Of a stretch of DNA of 64,000 nucleotides, positions 11,814-23,381 are shown piece after piece. The translations under genes and the position numbers were made by a program. Position 1 is the stretch's first letter; every line of letters begins with the position of its first letter. The notes below the pieces were generated by a model. The model was not told where the DNA came from and did not search any database. It saw nothing but the letters and a program-made list of their open reading frames with translations. Source of the stretch: Rhizoctonia solani (Eukaryota > Basidiomycota > Agaricomycetes > Cantharellales > Ceratobasidiaceae); the NCBI RefSeq assembly GCF_016906535.1, contig NC_057380.1, positions 558,001 through 622,000 on the forward strand, given 5' to 3'.

Positions 11814-12293
11814 GCTCGTAGATTCCATGATAAAATCCGAATCGATGCAAATGGTAACCGTGCATTTGGCTCGGTGGTCGCTCTTCTCAAGGATACTTTC
11901 ACGCCCCTAGTTACCCGGTTAGGCAATACCAAACACCTCTCGTTTTTAGTAGGACACTTCCGTACATATAGTTTGATAACCCCCCAACGTAATTTCACAC
12001 TTCTAATAACACACAACTGTATTACGCCCATACAAACGGCTTTTAAATGACTGAAATAGTAAAAATACCCTCTTCGTCTTCTGTTTATAGCACCCTCTCC
12101 CCGGTCCTGGTTTTATTTCTTAACTAGACTAAGATCTAGCGACACCGATCCTGTGCTCCACGCTTCCGGTCACCATCAAGCACACTTATTTTCCTTAAAG
12201 ACACTCTCCAAAATCCCTAGATAACTTCCTGACCCGAACGTCTCATCAGTACCGACACGGGCGTCCGCTCTTTATTTCTCGACTACCACTGCG
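11814..12293. other. Intergenic between DUF6534 genes 2 and 3
   Basis: No coding region recognised. C/T-rich patches at about 12080-12290 just before the ATG at 12294 are compatible with a fungal promoter. Confidence 0.4.
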
Positions 12294-14005
12294 ATGGTTT
12301 TTAATCTGAACTTGACATTCGGAGCCGCCTATGTTGGAGTAATCTTAGCTGCCTTGTGAGTACATTGTATTAATCGGAGCTCAACCATAAATTAAACTAT
12401 CCAAATGAACAGTGTGTATGGGATTGCAACTCTTCAAGCTTACACATATTGGCTAGAGCGCCGTCGTGATAGTACGCTCCAGCGATTCTATGTGAGGCCG
12501 AAATCAAACAGCTATATAATCTGTGTATCTCTGACGCTTTCTGACTTACAGGTCATGCTGTTATGGTGAGGAAAAGTGAAGAGCTAATAGGAGAACATAC
12601 TGAACATACTGCCACCCTAGGTCCTTGGATACGTTCAAACTTATTTGCATTTGTCACATGGAATATTTTTACGGGATAAAAAACCATGGGAACCCATCTG
12701 CGCTGGCCAGGAGTACTTGGTAGGTACATTTATCCCTATTGATATTGAGCCAATAATTATGTTATAGGTCTTTTAATGTTTGTCTAATTTCCACACTACA
12801 TAATGTGTACTTACCCGCGCATGAGTAGATGCAATTGGGCGTTACACCTATTATTACATTCCTGGTTCAAGCGTGCGTTTCAGTCCTTTTCCTATCACCG
12901 ATCGTTTATTTTATTCTTATTTCTACTTTCTGATTCTAGCTACTTTGCACACCGGGCTTGGAAGTGTGAGTAATAGTTACATTGCTTGCTTAGCCAATAA
13001 GTCACATCCACCTAGTCACAAGGCAAGTGAGATCCAGCTTAATATCGCCAAAGGTGACACAGATTACTGGTGCAATTATCGTACGTCTGCTCATCGCGAG
13101 TGCCCCCTGACCCAAATGTATTTAACCGAAGTGGGGTGCACATAGGGCGTGCTCTCAATCGCACAACTAGCTTTTGGAATGAGCTATTTCAGCTCTACTT
13201 GGAGATACAGGGGTTTCAGCGACGGGAAAAGCTTCCGGGTAAGATGACTCATCATTCTTTGTTCGCTTGTTTTAACTGGAGAACAGTGGATGGCAATCGC
13301 ATGGCTAGGTTCCGCCGCGGTATGTGACACCTTGATTGTCTATATGCTTTCTAGGGCACTTCTAGCACAACGCACAGGGTTCGAAAGGTAAGCATGAAAT
13401 AAACTGCCCAATATATATGGAGATTTATTGCGTGCTCATTCTCAGGACCGACGCAATCATTAATAAGATTCTTCTATATACGGTCAATACTGGATTGTTT
13501 ACCAGGTATTCGCATTTGACACCGGTTTATTACGCCAGCTCATGTTTTATGCTACAAAATTCACTCTCTCCTTGCAGCGTTGTTGCCATAATAGCTTTGA
13601 TATTATGTTGGTCAATGCCCAACTTCGTGTACCTTGGCCCTACCTTTATGCTGGGAACATGTGAGTATCGATTCGACCGCCAGTGAATTGACCCCCCTTA
13701 CGCTCTCTCACAGTGTACATCATTGTAAGCCTCTGTGCTAGGAGATACCTCGGAGAGAATTCATTTAGAGTAACTAACAACCTTCATAGACCTTACTGGC
13801 AAACCTAAACGCGCGCGGGTCTGATGGCTCAAAATCTATATATTTCGAGGATTCTTCAGACCTCGAGCAGTCAGTTCACGCGCAGTCCAGAGTTACGAGC
13901 ATCAGTCGATCACGAGCCCATATAACTCCTTCGATCGTTGTATTTCAGGTAAATATTATCCGTCTTCCATTCGAATCGTTCCGAGCGCGAAGAATTGATA
14001 TGTAA
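12294..14005 (+). CDS. DUF6534-type seven-helix membrane protein 3
   Basis: Start MVFNLNLTFGAAYVGVILA at 12294. The clearest splice pattern of the set: VYGIATLQAYTYWLERRRD, RFY, micro-exon VMLLW, SLDTFKLICICHMEYF, NPSALARSTW, MQLGVTPIITFLVQA, YFAHRAWK. Further on come LSIAQLAFGMSYF, WMAIAWLGSAAVCDTLIVYM, TDAIINKILLYTVNTGLF, SVVAIIALILCWSM and the end TLLANLNARGSDGS. The tail (SDLEQSVHAQSRVTS) runs to a stop at about 14003-14005. The stretch around 13000-13140, between the fourth and fifth helices, does not join cleanly and probably hides an intron or indel. Otherwise the gene looks intact and is the best reference for correcting its neighbours. Plasma or internal membrane location is inferred from the seven hydrophobic blocks. 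Confidence 0.7.
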
Positions 14006-15941
14006 TCCATAGGGGACTAGAGAGCATGATGCTCGTAAATCATTAGACAATTCAGCCGCAGGATTCTCCAAAGGTTCCGCACGGCAAAGTGCACCATTTT
14101 CCTCGCGTGCAACCGTAAGTCTTATACTCATATGCCGCAAGGGTAATAGGAGTTGAACAGGCCGTATATCTGGGGCTATAGATTGCAAGCTCAAGGTCTA
14201 GGAAGACTCTCGATGCGGCACAGATACATGATAGCGATATTGAAACATTGAATTCAATAGAAGCGGGAGCTAAATAAGATGCTGAGCTCAGATAGCTCTT
14301 CTCTTTCTTCCGAGCGCATTGTTGAATAAGATACGAATATTCACAGTCAAGCTCCTGGCTATCGTGCTTTCATATCTCTTTCCGATTGATTTAATATCTT
14401 TTATTTGGCTCAGGACAGTGCCACTATTCCATTAATACAGCTAGCTAACTTGGCTTCACGTCATTGGAGAACTATGGCATTTAAACACATTTTATGTACA
14501 TCTCGTGTGATATGCTACAAATGAGCGAGAAAGAAGAGAGAACGGTATGGGTATCAGGCAAAGGTATGCGATGCTTGGCCGGGGGCGGAGATCGTGGTCA
14601 CGTGAGTCGGACAGATACCGTTCCATATTGCGATCTCGGGATGGTGTACTGAGCGCGAAGTTTCCGACTATCCTCGCATTTTTAACACCACTCGCCATCC
14701 CTCAGTTTATGCTACATATTTAACGGTTTTATTTATTTATCACCTTTCTTTAACATATCGATTTCTATGATATCCATCCATGTGCGGCTCTCTGCCACCC
14801 CAAGCCCCCGATCCGGATAGTCGCAGTCTTGGGTCCCAGCCAACGCCCCCAGGCCTCTCGCGGGCGGCCACGGGCCCCCTCATGTACTGCGCACAGAACC
14901 TACAGTGAATACAGAGTGACCGAAGCATAGGTTAAGTGCATTGTATAAAGTTAATACAATGAAAATAAGTATGTATGAAATTGGCTGTAATGAAGGCTAT
15001 TATATACTGACTTTAGGCACCAATTCTCTCCTAGCCTCATTAATACTAATGAGGGCATACCAAAGGTATAGCTTTCAGGTCATATAATACTGAAAAAGAC
15101 ATTTCCCACCGACACACTAGTTCTCAGGATTCTGCCACACCATAGCGAAGGTGATATCTTCAATAGATTAAATATGCAATAGATTATATTGAGGAGGTTT
15201 AACTAAAATATATGCTCGTTCTTAATAGATTCCCTCCTGGTAAACAATAGCCAATTGAGGCTAACTTGACTCATGGTCAATTAGTCATACATTCAAACGC
15301 ATATGTGCATCGCGCGCTTGTAGTATTACATTGATATATACTCTGTATCAAGGGGGTGGGACATTATTACTTTGAGGTTCTGAACCACAGCCCCCAGCGC
15401 TGATCCGACATCGGCGTGAGTTTAGCTCCTGATAGGTCTGAGACTGCCGCGTCCAAACCCATAACAGTAACAACATCCAAAGGCAACTGAACCACAAAGT
15501 TCCGTGATGAAGTATCTCATTTCCTCAGGAGCTCGCAGCCAGCACCAGGATTCTGATATGTGGATAGTCCAAACATGTAGATTCCAAATCTCTAACTCTC
15601 ATCATGCAAACGATCGACCTACCGAATTACACATGAGCCACAATAATCTAATTTCGACAGAAGTTAGGGAATGAAATCAGAACATTGAGAAGAGCAAACC
15701 AGAGTCTTTAACGTAATTTCTATTGGTTTACATGACAAACAGATTTGAATTCACTGTCGTATGATCGTGCGGCGTGGACATTTAGCTAGACTATATACAT
15801 AGCACCCCCGCATAAGCTAAATGATCTTTTAGGCCCCCTGATCTCACAAAAGCACAACTACCGAACAATTCGCACTCCTCAGATTTATTGAGACACTCGC
15901 TTACACTTCAGAAGATTGGTGGACTTTAAGGTTGATCCAGG
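14006..15941. other. Long intergenic region between DUF6534 genes 3 and 4
   Basis: About 1.9 kb with no supported gene on either strand. A GC-rich patch lies at about 14780-14880. AT-rich low-complexity sequence dominates 14930-15330. Short open frames here resemble nothing and look random. Confidence 0.45.
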
Positions 15942-18157
15942 ATGCTTGACGATACATTTGGTGCTACCTTGATAGGAATTATGCTAGCTACATTGCAAGT
16001 GCCTGTTCATCTTCATGAACTTTACCGAATTGATGAATCAGGATATATAGTATCCACGGGATATCCACAATCCAGGTCTATAGATACTGGAACATATAGA
16101 CAGGATTCTAATCGTACTCGGCTCTACGTGAGTGATTAGGCTACTATTGTCCCTAAGCCAAAGATGCTTAAAATGAGAATGACTACTAGGTTGTATTACT
16201 TTGGTAAGCTCAAATTAGTCGTGTAGAATTCACCACGATTGGCCTTGTTCCTCGAAAAAGTGCGCATGCCAACATTTCATCTACTTTATTCAGGGTTTTA
16301 GATACATTCAGGGGGATCTGTATATGCCACACACAATACTATTATACAATCACCCATTATGATAATCCTCAGGCTATGCTGGGCACGACATGGTGAGAAC
16401 ATTCCCTGTTATGTAACTTAATTATGATGACATTATCAATCACTCTCCCCAGGTCTCTCAATGTCAGTGGCAACATACATCAGCTGGGGTTTTGCCTGTC
16501 TAATTCTGTCTTTAGCTTGCGTTATGCATGACGGCAATAATCACATTTATGGTGCAGTCGTAAGTTCATTGATTTGAGGTCCTGAAAATAGGACCTAGTA
16601 TCAGCAAGCGCTCTGGAGCTCCCGCGGCCTGTGAGGGCTACGAGACCTACTAGAGCTTTGGGAGTTATAGAAGGGCTCCCCAGTGAAGAGAGGTACTACC
16701 AACGTACTGTCGCAGTTCGATGAGAGCACTCCTCGAACACTTGTCGAGAGCTGCCCCTGTAGAGAGAGGTGCTCCCGTAGCTCCCGTAGCTCCCGTAGCT
16801 CCCTAGGCCACTGGAAGCTCCAGAGGGTTTCCTAATGAGAACGGCACTTCTCTTGGGTTACTAACACACTTCCTAGTTTCCTTGCGCGACGCACATGGAA
16901 TTGTGAGCACAATTTCTTTTGCAAGCTCAACTGGGGTGCTTGTTTATCTGATTGATATGATTTGCGGCTCAGTTGCAAGGCGTGTTCGACCAGCCCAGAT
17001 ACCCCCATACGCCATCAAAGTGCTCGGGGCAGTAATTGTTCGTATGCCCTTACTTCCTTGTCCCACTAGGACATCTACTTATTTACTGAGCGAAGGCAAT
17101 GTTGTCTCTCACCCAGCTCTCGTTTGGTTTAGTAGCAACCGCTCTCGCCTGGAAGGTCAAGTACTTCCAGCTGAGCTCAGTATAGAGTAAGTCATAAGAT
17201 CAACATTTTAAGGGCCACAGAAACCAACATCAGCTTGCAGTGGATGGCTATAGGATGGCTCGGGTCAGCGTCTCTCTGCGACCTTCTACTCGTCTGTTCG
17301 TTATCTACCATCCTTGTCACTCAGCGAACCGGCTTTAAACGGTAAGGGGTTTTTAGGTGACATGACTCGACCGACGATGCTAAACGGGTACGGGTTGTTC
17401 CGATTGGGACACCATATAGGACCGATATGTTAATCAATCGCATAATTATGTTCACTATTAACACAGGCCTACTTACTAGGTAAAGTATCTGCGTAGCCAC
17501 AGTCAAATATACGGTGGCTGATAATTCGACTGAAACAGTGTGGTTGCGATTGCTGACCTATTTTGTTTTGCGCTATGCTAACAACCTTATTCACTTTGTA
17601 GCCAACTTTGTACTGGGTACATGTAAGTCACTGACTTTCGCTCCTATGAATGATCTAATGCTAATATCTCCACCTACGTTGAAATAGTATATATAATTGT
17701 GCGGCTTACATTTATTGGTTTTATTGCAGTATACTTACTAACTAAAACTCTGTTTATTGTTCTTCCAGACATTGTTGGCCACCTTGCACACAGGCGCGAC
17801 TTCTAGCTCTTCATCTTCTGGTAGTGCACACTCAGGCATTACCTCGAGGACCAATAACCGACGCAATTTTGCTAAGGAGCTTCCCTTCTCCACTAGACCA
17901 GGAAGGGAGATGAAAAACACAAACGGCCCCCAGGTAGGCAGATAGACATGTATTGCCAACCCGTAATTTTTGCTTCAGTGTCGTCAAAAGCTGATAAGAG
18001 AAATGTTTTCTAGCAACAGCACTTGTTTCAAGTTCAAGTCAAGCGGGAGGTTTGTGTTCAAGGACTTCCGACCCATGATGATGGGTCTCGTACTTCAGTG
18101 GGTCGGGACGATGTGAAGTGTTACTCGATGGAAAACAACTCCAGTACCTTTCTGTAG
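15942..18157 (+). CDS. DUF6534-type seven-helix membrane protein 4
   Basis: Start MLDDTFGATLIGIMLATL at 15942. Family blocks follow in order: YRYWN, QDSNRTRLY, micro-exon VVLLW, VLDTFRGICICHTQYYY, ALCMTAIITFMVQS, FLARRTWN, VRPAQIPPYAIKVLGAVI, LSLTQLSFGLVATALAWK, WMAIGWLGSASLCDLLLV, TDMLINRIIMFTINTGLL, LIHFVANFVLGT and TLLATLHTGATSSSS. The terminal exon (QVQVKREVCVQGLP) stops at 18155-18157. Small frame breaks appear near 16099 (one T lost after YWNI), 17188 (one T lost) and 17571 (one T gained). One intron (16560-16876) is 317 nt instead of about 55 because it holds extra repeat sequence. Its last two exons are duplicated downstream at about 18470-18977. Function unknown. Confidence 0.65.
16772..16804. 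repeat. 9-bp tandem repeat inside an enlarged intron of DUF6534 gene 4
   Basis: The unit CTCCCGTAG occurs three times in a row and starts a fourth. It lies in a GC-richer block (about 16600-16840) full of related AGCTCC/GGAGCT words in both orientations. This block accounts for the excess length of the intron 16560-16876. It looks like a small inserted or locally amplified element; no terminal repeats or target duplication were identified. Confidence 0.7.
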
Positions 18158-18469
18158 CAGATGGAATGATGATATACCTACTTTTGGCCCCGAATGTCCT
18201 CTTCGAGCTCCCATTGAATTTAAGAGTTTTGGTTAGAACATTTGCCTGAATATGAGTAATATCACACCCCAGTCGTATTTGCAGGGCCAAAATAGCACTA
18301 AGAATTCAAGGCGCCGATTGACGAAGCGCGCCAATATGAACCATTGTTTGGTTCCAGATACAGAGGGGAAAGGTATACAACAACGCACCCGGAACAACCT
18401 GAGAGGCTAAAGTACCGGCAGAGCTCGCGGGGGCAGGGCCACCTGATAGCAACTACGAGAAGCAGGGAG

Positions 18470-18977
18470 ACAGTTATATAACCGTGCGATTTACGTTTCT
18501 GCCCTTTCGTTATACTAATTCTCTAGCTTAAAATCCTCCCATCATTGGCTAAGGCCTTATTGGCTACCTTGCATACAGGCGGCAACTCCAACCCTTCATC
18601 TTCTGACCATGCGCAGTCGGGTAGTACTTCAAGAACCGGTACAAGTTCAAACTTAAATATGGATATTCTCCTTTCTTTTAGAAGGAATAATGACACTCGG
18701 GAGTCTATTATAAACAACAGCACTCAGGTAGGCCTGTGCATTCGTGTTATCAGGACTCCACTTGTTCATTAGCCTTGGTCCGGACAAAACTAATACGCCT
18801 AACGTTTCCTAGCGACCCGCGCAATTCCAAGTGCAAGTCACACGGGAAGTTTGCATTAAAGCGATCCCTTCAATTGATGGCGGATCTCGTATTCCGGGAG
18901 ATCTGGAGACACATGACATAAGAAGCTACGGGCTGGAAGACAACCATCGCGACATTATGTACCAAAATCGATTGTAG
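18470..18977 (+). pseudogene. Duplicated 3' end of a DUF6534 gene (two terminal exons only)
   Basis: This stretch repeats the last part of DUF6534 gene 4. Intron sequence TATATAACCGTGCGATTTAC corresponds to TATATAATTGTGCGGCTTAC at about 17690. The exon ALLATLHTGGNSNPSSSDHA corresponds to TLLATLHTGATSSSSSSGSA. After an intron, FQVQVTREVCIKAIPS (stop 18975-18977) corresponds to FQVQVKREVCVQGLPT. No upstream helices precede it, so it cannot encode a full protein. It could still serve as an alternative 3' end for gene 4 through exon skipping, or be the remains of a fifth gene. Divergence from gene 4 is clear, so the duplication is not recent. Confidence 0.65.
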
Positions 18978-19416
18978 TATATTCATAAATATTGAGTTTG
19001 GCATTACAGTGCATGTGTGACTATTTTCAAACGATAAGAGAGGTACCACTTGGGCTGTATGCGGTTTCTCTGCTTAAGTACTTGCTTGAGATCGGCACAA
19101 TGTATTGTCGAACCTCTCGAACAATGAACCTGTTGGTCCTAACAGTAGAAACATCAATAGCTTACTAGCCTTATCTGATGTAATGTATATGGCACAGTCT
19201 AGGCATGCAATTTATAGCAGCAAAACTGTATTACTACCCCCAAGCGCACGGTTTGGTAAAGCATGAGCTGGTATCAGATATTGGAACACACAGAAGAAAA
19301 ACGGACTAAAAGCCCTATCTTGATGGCTAATGCATATCATTGTTGTAATAAAACTCATAGAACTGACGTTCAACAAGGCGTCCAAACACCAAATAATATA
19401 CTGTACATGTTTTTCA
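18978..19416. other. Intergenic between converging DUF6534 and ligase genes
   Basis: AT-rich 3' flanks of two genes that point towards each other. No gene seen. Confidence 0.45.
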
Positions 19417-21949
19417 TTACAATTTCCCTTTCTGAGTAACCCCCCTTTGGGCAGGAGTAAGTGTCTTCGCTTGATCTCTCAACATACGGCGCTGAATAAA
19501 CGTTTCAGTATAACAAATAACAGATAATTGATTTGAGCCTCGCACCAAGATCTTGCCGCTTGGGTTCTTTGGTACAGCGTCGACAAACACCACGCCCCCT
19601 TCCAGCCACTTATATTTGATCTTATTATCGGCGACGAACTTGGGAATGACCGATGAGATGCAGTTTGTCTGACTGGAAATCGAACATACCTTGGTAATTT
19701 CTTTCCTGAGCGCGTCTTGGCTCTTCCCGCCCTTCTTTGCCTCTTCAGATAAGGCCACAAACGCTAATGGGATTTCTCCCGAGTATTCATCAGGGAATCC
19801 AACGACCCCGACGTCAGAAACCAGCGGGTGATCCAACAAGAAGCCCTCGAGTTCTGCGGGAGCTACCTGGAACCCCCGCACTTTGAGAATTTCCTTTAGG
19901 CGATCGACAATGAATACATCCCCGTCCTTGTTGATGACGACTTCATCGCCGGTATGTACCCAACCATTTACAAACGTTTCCTTGGTGCTAGACTCGAATT
20001 TTAGATCGGGCCATGGTGCAAGAGCGTTTTAGAGACTTACGCTTGTTCATTATTGGAGTACCTCAATGCCATCTGAGGTCCTTTTACTACCAATTCGCCC
20101 GGCTCGTCGAAGCCCGCGAGTGTGCCGTCCACCTTGACAACCTTGGCGGTGGTATTTGGTATTAGGCGTCCGGCACTTCCAGGAACCCCGCCGCTACCCA
20201 TGTGTTCGAGGGGAGCCATCAATACAGTGGTGGCTAGGTGAGATTGAAATTGAGCTTTGGCATATATGCGCTGGGAGTCCATCCTTACCAGTTTCCGTCA
20301 TTCCTAAAATGGTTCCATATGTTTGACAACATGAAAAAGAGATACGATGTGACTCACCATAACCTTGTCCAACGCTCACGCTCGGAACTTGCTTTATGAA
20401 TTGGGCCGTGAGTTCGGATGAAAGGGGAGCTGCTCCAACCATGCAGTAGTGACAATGAGAAAGGTCATATCGTTTAGTCGCTGGATGCTGGAAAGGGAGA
20501 TGTAAGAAAAATTCCTGTCTTGACCATCCATTACGAATGCATACCTTCACAAAAAGTACGACTTGTGGTGGAACAAGGCTATGACAACAAGGTGTCAGTA
20601 CGGGCCTCGTTAAGGATAGCCAATATACGTGTACTCACTAGAGATGAGTGATGCGATACTTAACAATACTCTTCAGCATATCTTCGTAATTGAACTTCGG
20701 GATCACTACCAGAGGGAGCCCCGCGAAGATATTGAAATGGGTCTAAATTACTAATATTAGGTTATCCAGAAACGGAAGTAATGGACCATGCGTACCACCA
20801 CGATCAACCCGTAGATGTCTATAGGACCCAGGATATACGTGAGTTGATATGCGCTGGCTATTCAGCTGCACTTACGAAACATGGGCAACACCGCTATGGC
20901 CACATCGCCACGCCTGTAGCGGGCTGCTTTACGGGATAGTGTTGGATCTGTGATCCTGTTGTGTTTCGCCTTCTGCAGCACATTTGCAAGCACGCTATGG
21001 TGTGGGATTGCAACGGCTTTTGGCTTGCCGGTAGTTCCACTATAAACCGCTCAGAAGTGCTGCCAACTATCTCAGCACAGATCCATACCTAGAAAACGAA
21101 TAAAAAGCGATTTTGGTTTTGTTCTCCCCCGGTGCGAGTCGCTTCTCTACAAAATTAGGCTTCGAGTCAAGGCCCTCTGGTAGTTAAGTCGAGATCAATA
21201 AATGCAGGAAAAGAACGTGCGAGTATATTACCTCGTACGAGCTGGTCAATGTTGGCAAAGTCGCCAACACTGGTAGTTGGTTTCGCTTCGAGGAACAATA
21301 TGATTCGCGTGGGAGACAGGCCAACTTTTTTGGCAGCTGACAGAGCTGTTTTCAAACTTGCAGGATGCACAAACAGTAATTTGGCTTTCGTAGCCTGCAG
21401 GCATCGTTTAGTAATTCCCACACGCGCAAAATAATGCCAGCGCATACCTCGAGTTGATATACGAGCTCGTCCTCTGTGTATCCAGGATTTGCGCAGGAGA
21501 CGGCAAGAGAAAGCCGATGAGCCGCCCAAATTGTAATGGGGTAGTCGACATTGTTTGGCGAGAAAATACAGACTACGTAGAAACGCGGGGTAAGTTGGTG
21601 TGGCGCTTAGCGGGGGGAGACCGTTTACTAACCGACGTCGTCCTCGGCTGTATTGTGTTAGAATTTAGTAGCTATTAATAATAGAACTTCTGCTTTACTC
21701 ACCTATATCCGACCATCTTGTACTAATGGCGTTTGCCAGACCCCATACACGCGAGCGGATCTCTTCGAAACCAATTCCTCGACCAGTCTCATCCTCAATG
21801 ATCCAAGGACTGTTTGCGTCACGTATTGGGCGCAAAGGATGAGTGGAATCGAGCATAAACTGAGGTACAGTCAGGTCATCTCGGGGGTATTCTGGACCTT
21901 CAAGAGGTGCGACTTGGGAGGAAAAGGTGCCGTCTGGATTGCGGGACAT
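19417..21949 (-). CDS. AMP-dependent acyl-CoA synthetase/ligase, 4-coumarate-CoA ligase-like
   Basis: Member of the acyl-adenylate-forming (ANL) superfamily, which activates a carboxylic acid to an acyl-AMP and then a CoA thioester. It starts MSRNPDGTFSSQV at 21949 and is split by about eleven short introns. In order: SPNNVDYPITIWAAHR, the AMP-binding P-loop SGTTGKPKAV (an intron falls just before it at about 21045), LPMFHIYGL across another junction, GYGMTET, HTGDEVVINKDG, VDRLKEILKVRGFQVAPAELE and the catalytic-lysine motif NPSGKIL followed by RRMLRDQAK. All exon joins read in frame, so the gene looks functional, unlike several neighbours. The C terminus is KGKL, only weakly like a peroxisomal PTS1. 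The fatty-acid or phenylpropanoid substrate cannot be told from the sequence. Confidence 0.85.
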
Positions 21950-23381
21950 GACTGGGGGTGTTTGTTCAATGAGAACAAGTCGTGCTAATTAAATAGCCAA
22001 GTGGGTGAAATCTCGGTAAGCTCGGGTCGTGGTATTCTCGTCAAGAATTTCCTCAAGTCTTCGTTCCAATCTTGAACTTCTGGGCCAGCTTTGGTAGAGC
22101 CCCGGGCGGAACTTAGGCCGGGTAACGTGTAACAAAATCAAATTCTAGTGACTCTTGTATGGGTTTATGTATGTAAGAAATACGAAAGTCACCAAAGTGT
22201 GCTGACCAGGCGTACCAAGTTGGGTTCGGCCCGAGGTATGAATCTCTGTCTTTAGGTGACACTAAACTTATGTCTATTACATTTAGCAACGTTCCCACTT
22301 GATTAGCACCTGTCTCGCCTGCAACAAGGTGTTTCATAATCGTCCAATAGAGGGCCAAGTTTGAGTTGAGAAGTAGGTATAGGCTCGAAAACAATCGGAC
22401 GAGTCTCTATTCATAGATAAGGGATTCTCACACCCGGGTGGGCCGGATAATCCTTTTTCCGATGGGATGAATTGGAAACAGGAGTAATATTATAAGCAGG
22501 GAAGCCTCTTCTGTTGACAGACACAGTATATACCGGTAATCCAGTGTTCCAAAGCGATCGCATATTTGATTGGGTATACATGACCTACTAACCGAGGCCA
22601 CTCTATATGAAGAATCCGGTAATGGACAGGTAGAGATAGTGGCATTTACAAAGGTGGTGAACCGATTAATTCGCCAAGGTGCGTTTATCCAGGAAAGTCA
22701 TAAGTGGGAATAGTGACATTGTTCTCGGTCAAATCGTGAAAACGGTTCGAGCAAGTGCTGTCAGAGGACTAGAGCTAGCAAGCAGTCAAGAACGATGCGA
22801 TCTCACAGGCAAAGAGTTACCAGCTCTTCACTAACTTGCAGATGTCATGAAGCAGAGTTTATGAGCTCGCAAGGTACACGACGAGTGGCGTCTTGTAGAC
22901 GTATATTGCAAATCAAACGTCAAGCAGGCAAATCTAGGGGTACGGAAAACAGAGAGCTTATGAGCAAAATCTCAAATACGCATAGAGGGCACTGGGAGGA
23001 GCCGCCACTCGAATTAATGCCCATAGTCGTGATTTGTGCTTTGTTAGAAAACGTTTGAGAGAACCCTGTGTCAGGTAGCCTTGAATTCCCGTTTCTATCA
23101 AAGCCCACAAGGGGCATTATTACCCGCGGCTCCGTCGTTCCCTCCAATATATGTAACCTGGTAGCTTGGATATGCTTTAGTTTTGTTAAATTTTGACGGT
23201 TTGAATTGATATTAAGCATCCTAAACCACTGGACACAATTGTTCGATACTAAAACAAGACATCAGCGCATACAAGCACCGTGCGCATGTTATTCATACAG
23301 CGCAAAGTCCTCTTTGATCAAATATAGATATGGTATGTATAAGTCAACGTGATTAATGGACATGGTACAGGAACTCAACTG
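21950..23381. other. Intergenic between ligase and F-box genes
   Basis: About 1.4 kb without a supported gene. It contains the ligase promoter side near 21950-22150 and the 3' flank of the F-box gene. Short open frames here do not resemble known proteins. Confidence 0.45.

Noticed and set aside
14492..14928. Minus-strand open frames in the GC-rich patch
   Set aside because: GC-rich composition alone explains the lack of stops; no domain or neighbour context supports a gene.
16772..16804. CRISPR-like array
   Set aside because: The 9-bp unit repeats directly without spacers and the organism is a fungus.
19417..19430. Peroxisomal targeting signal at the ligase C terminus
   Set aside because: The end is GKL, not a canonical SKL-type tripeptide; mentioned in the gene entry as weak only.
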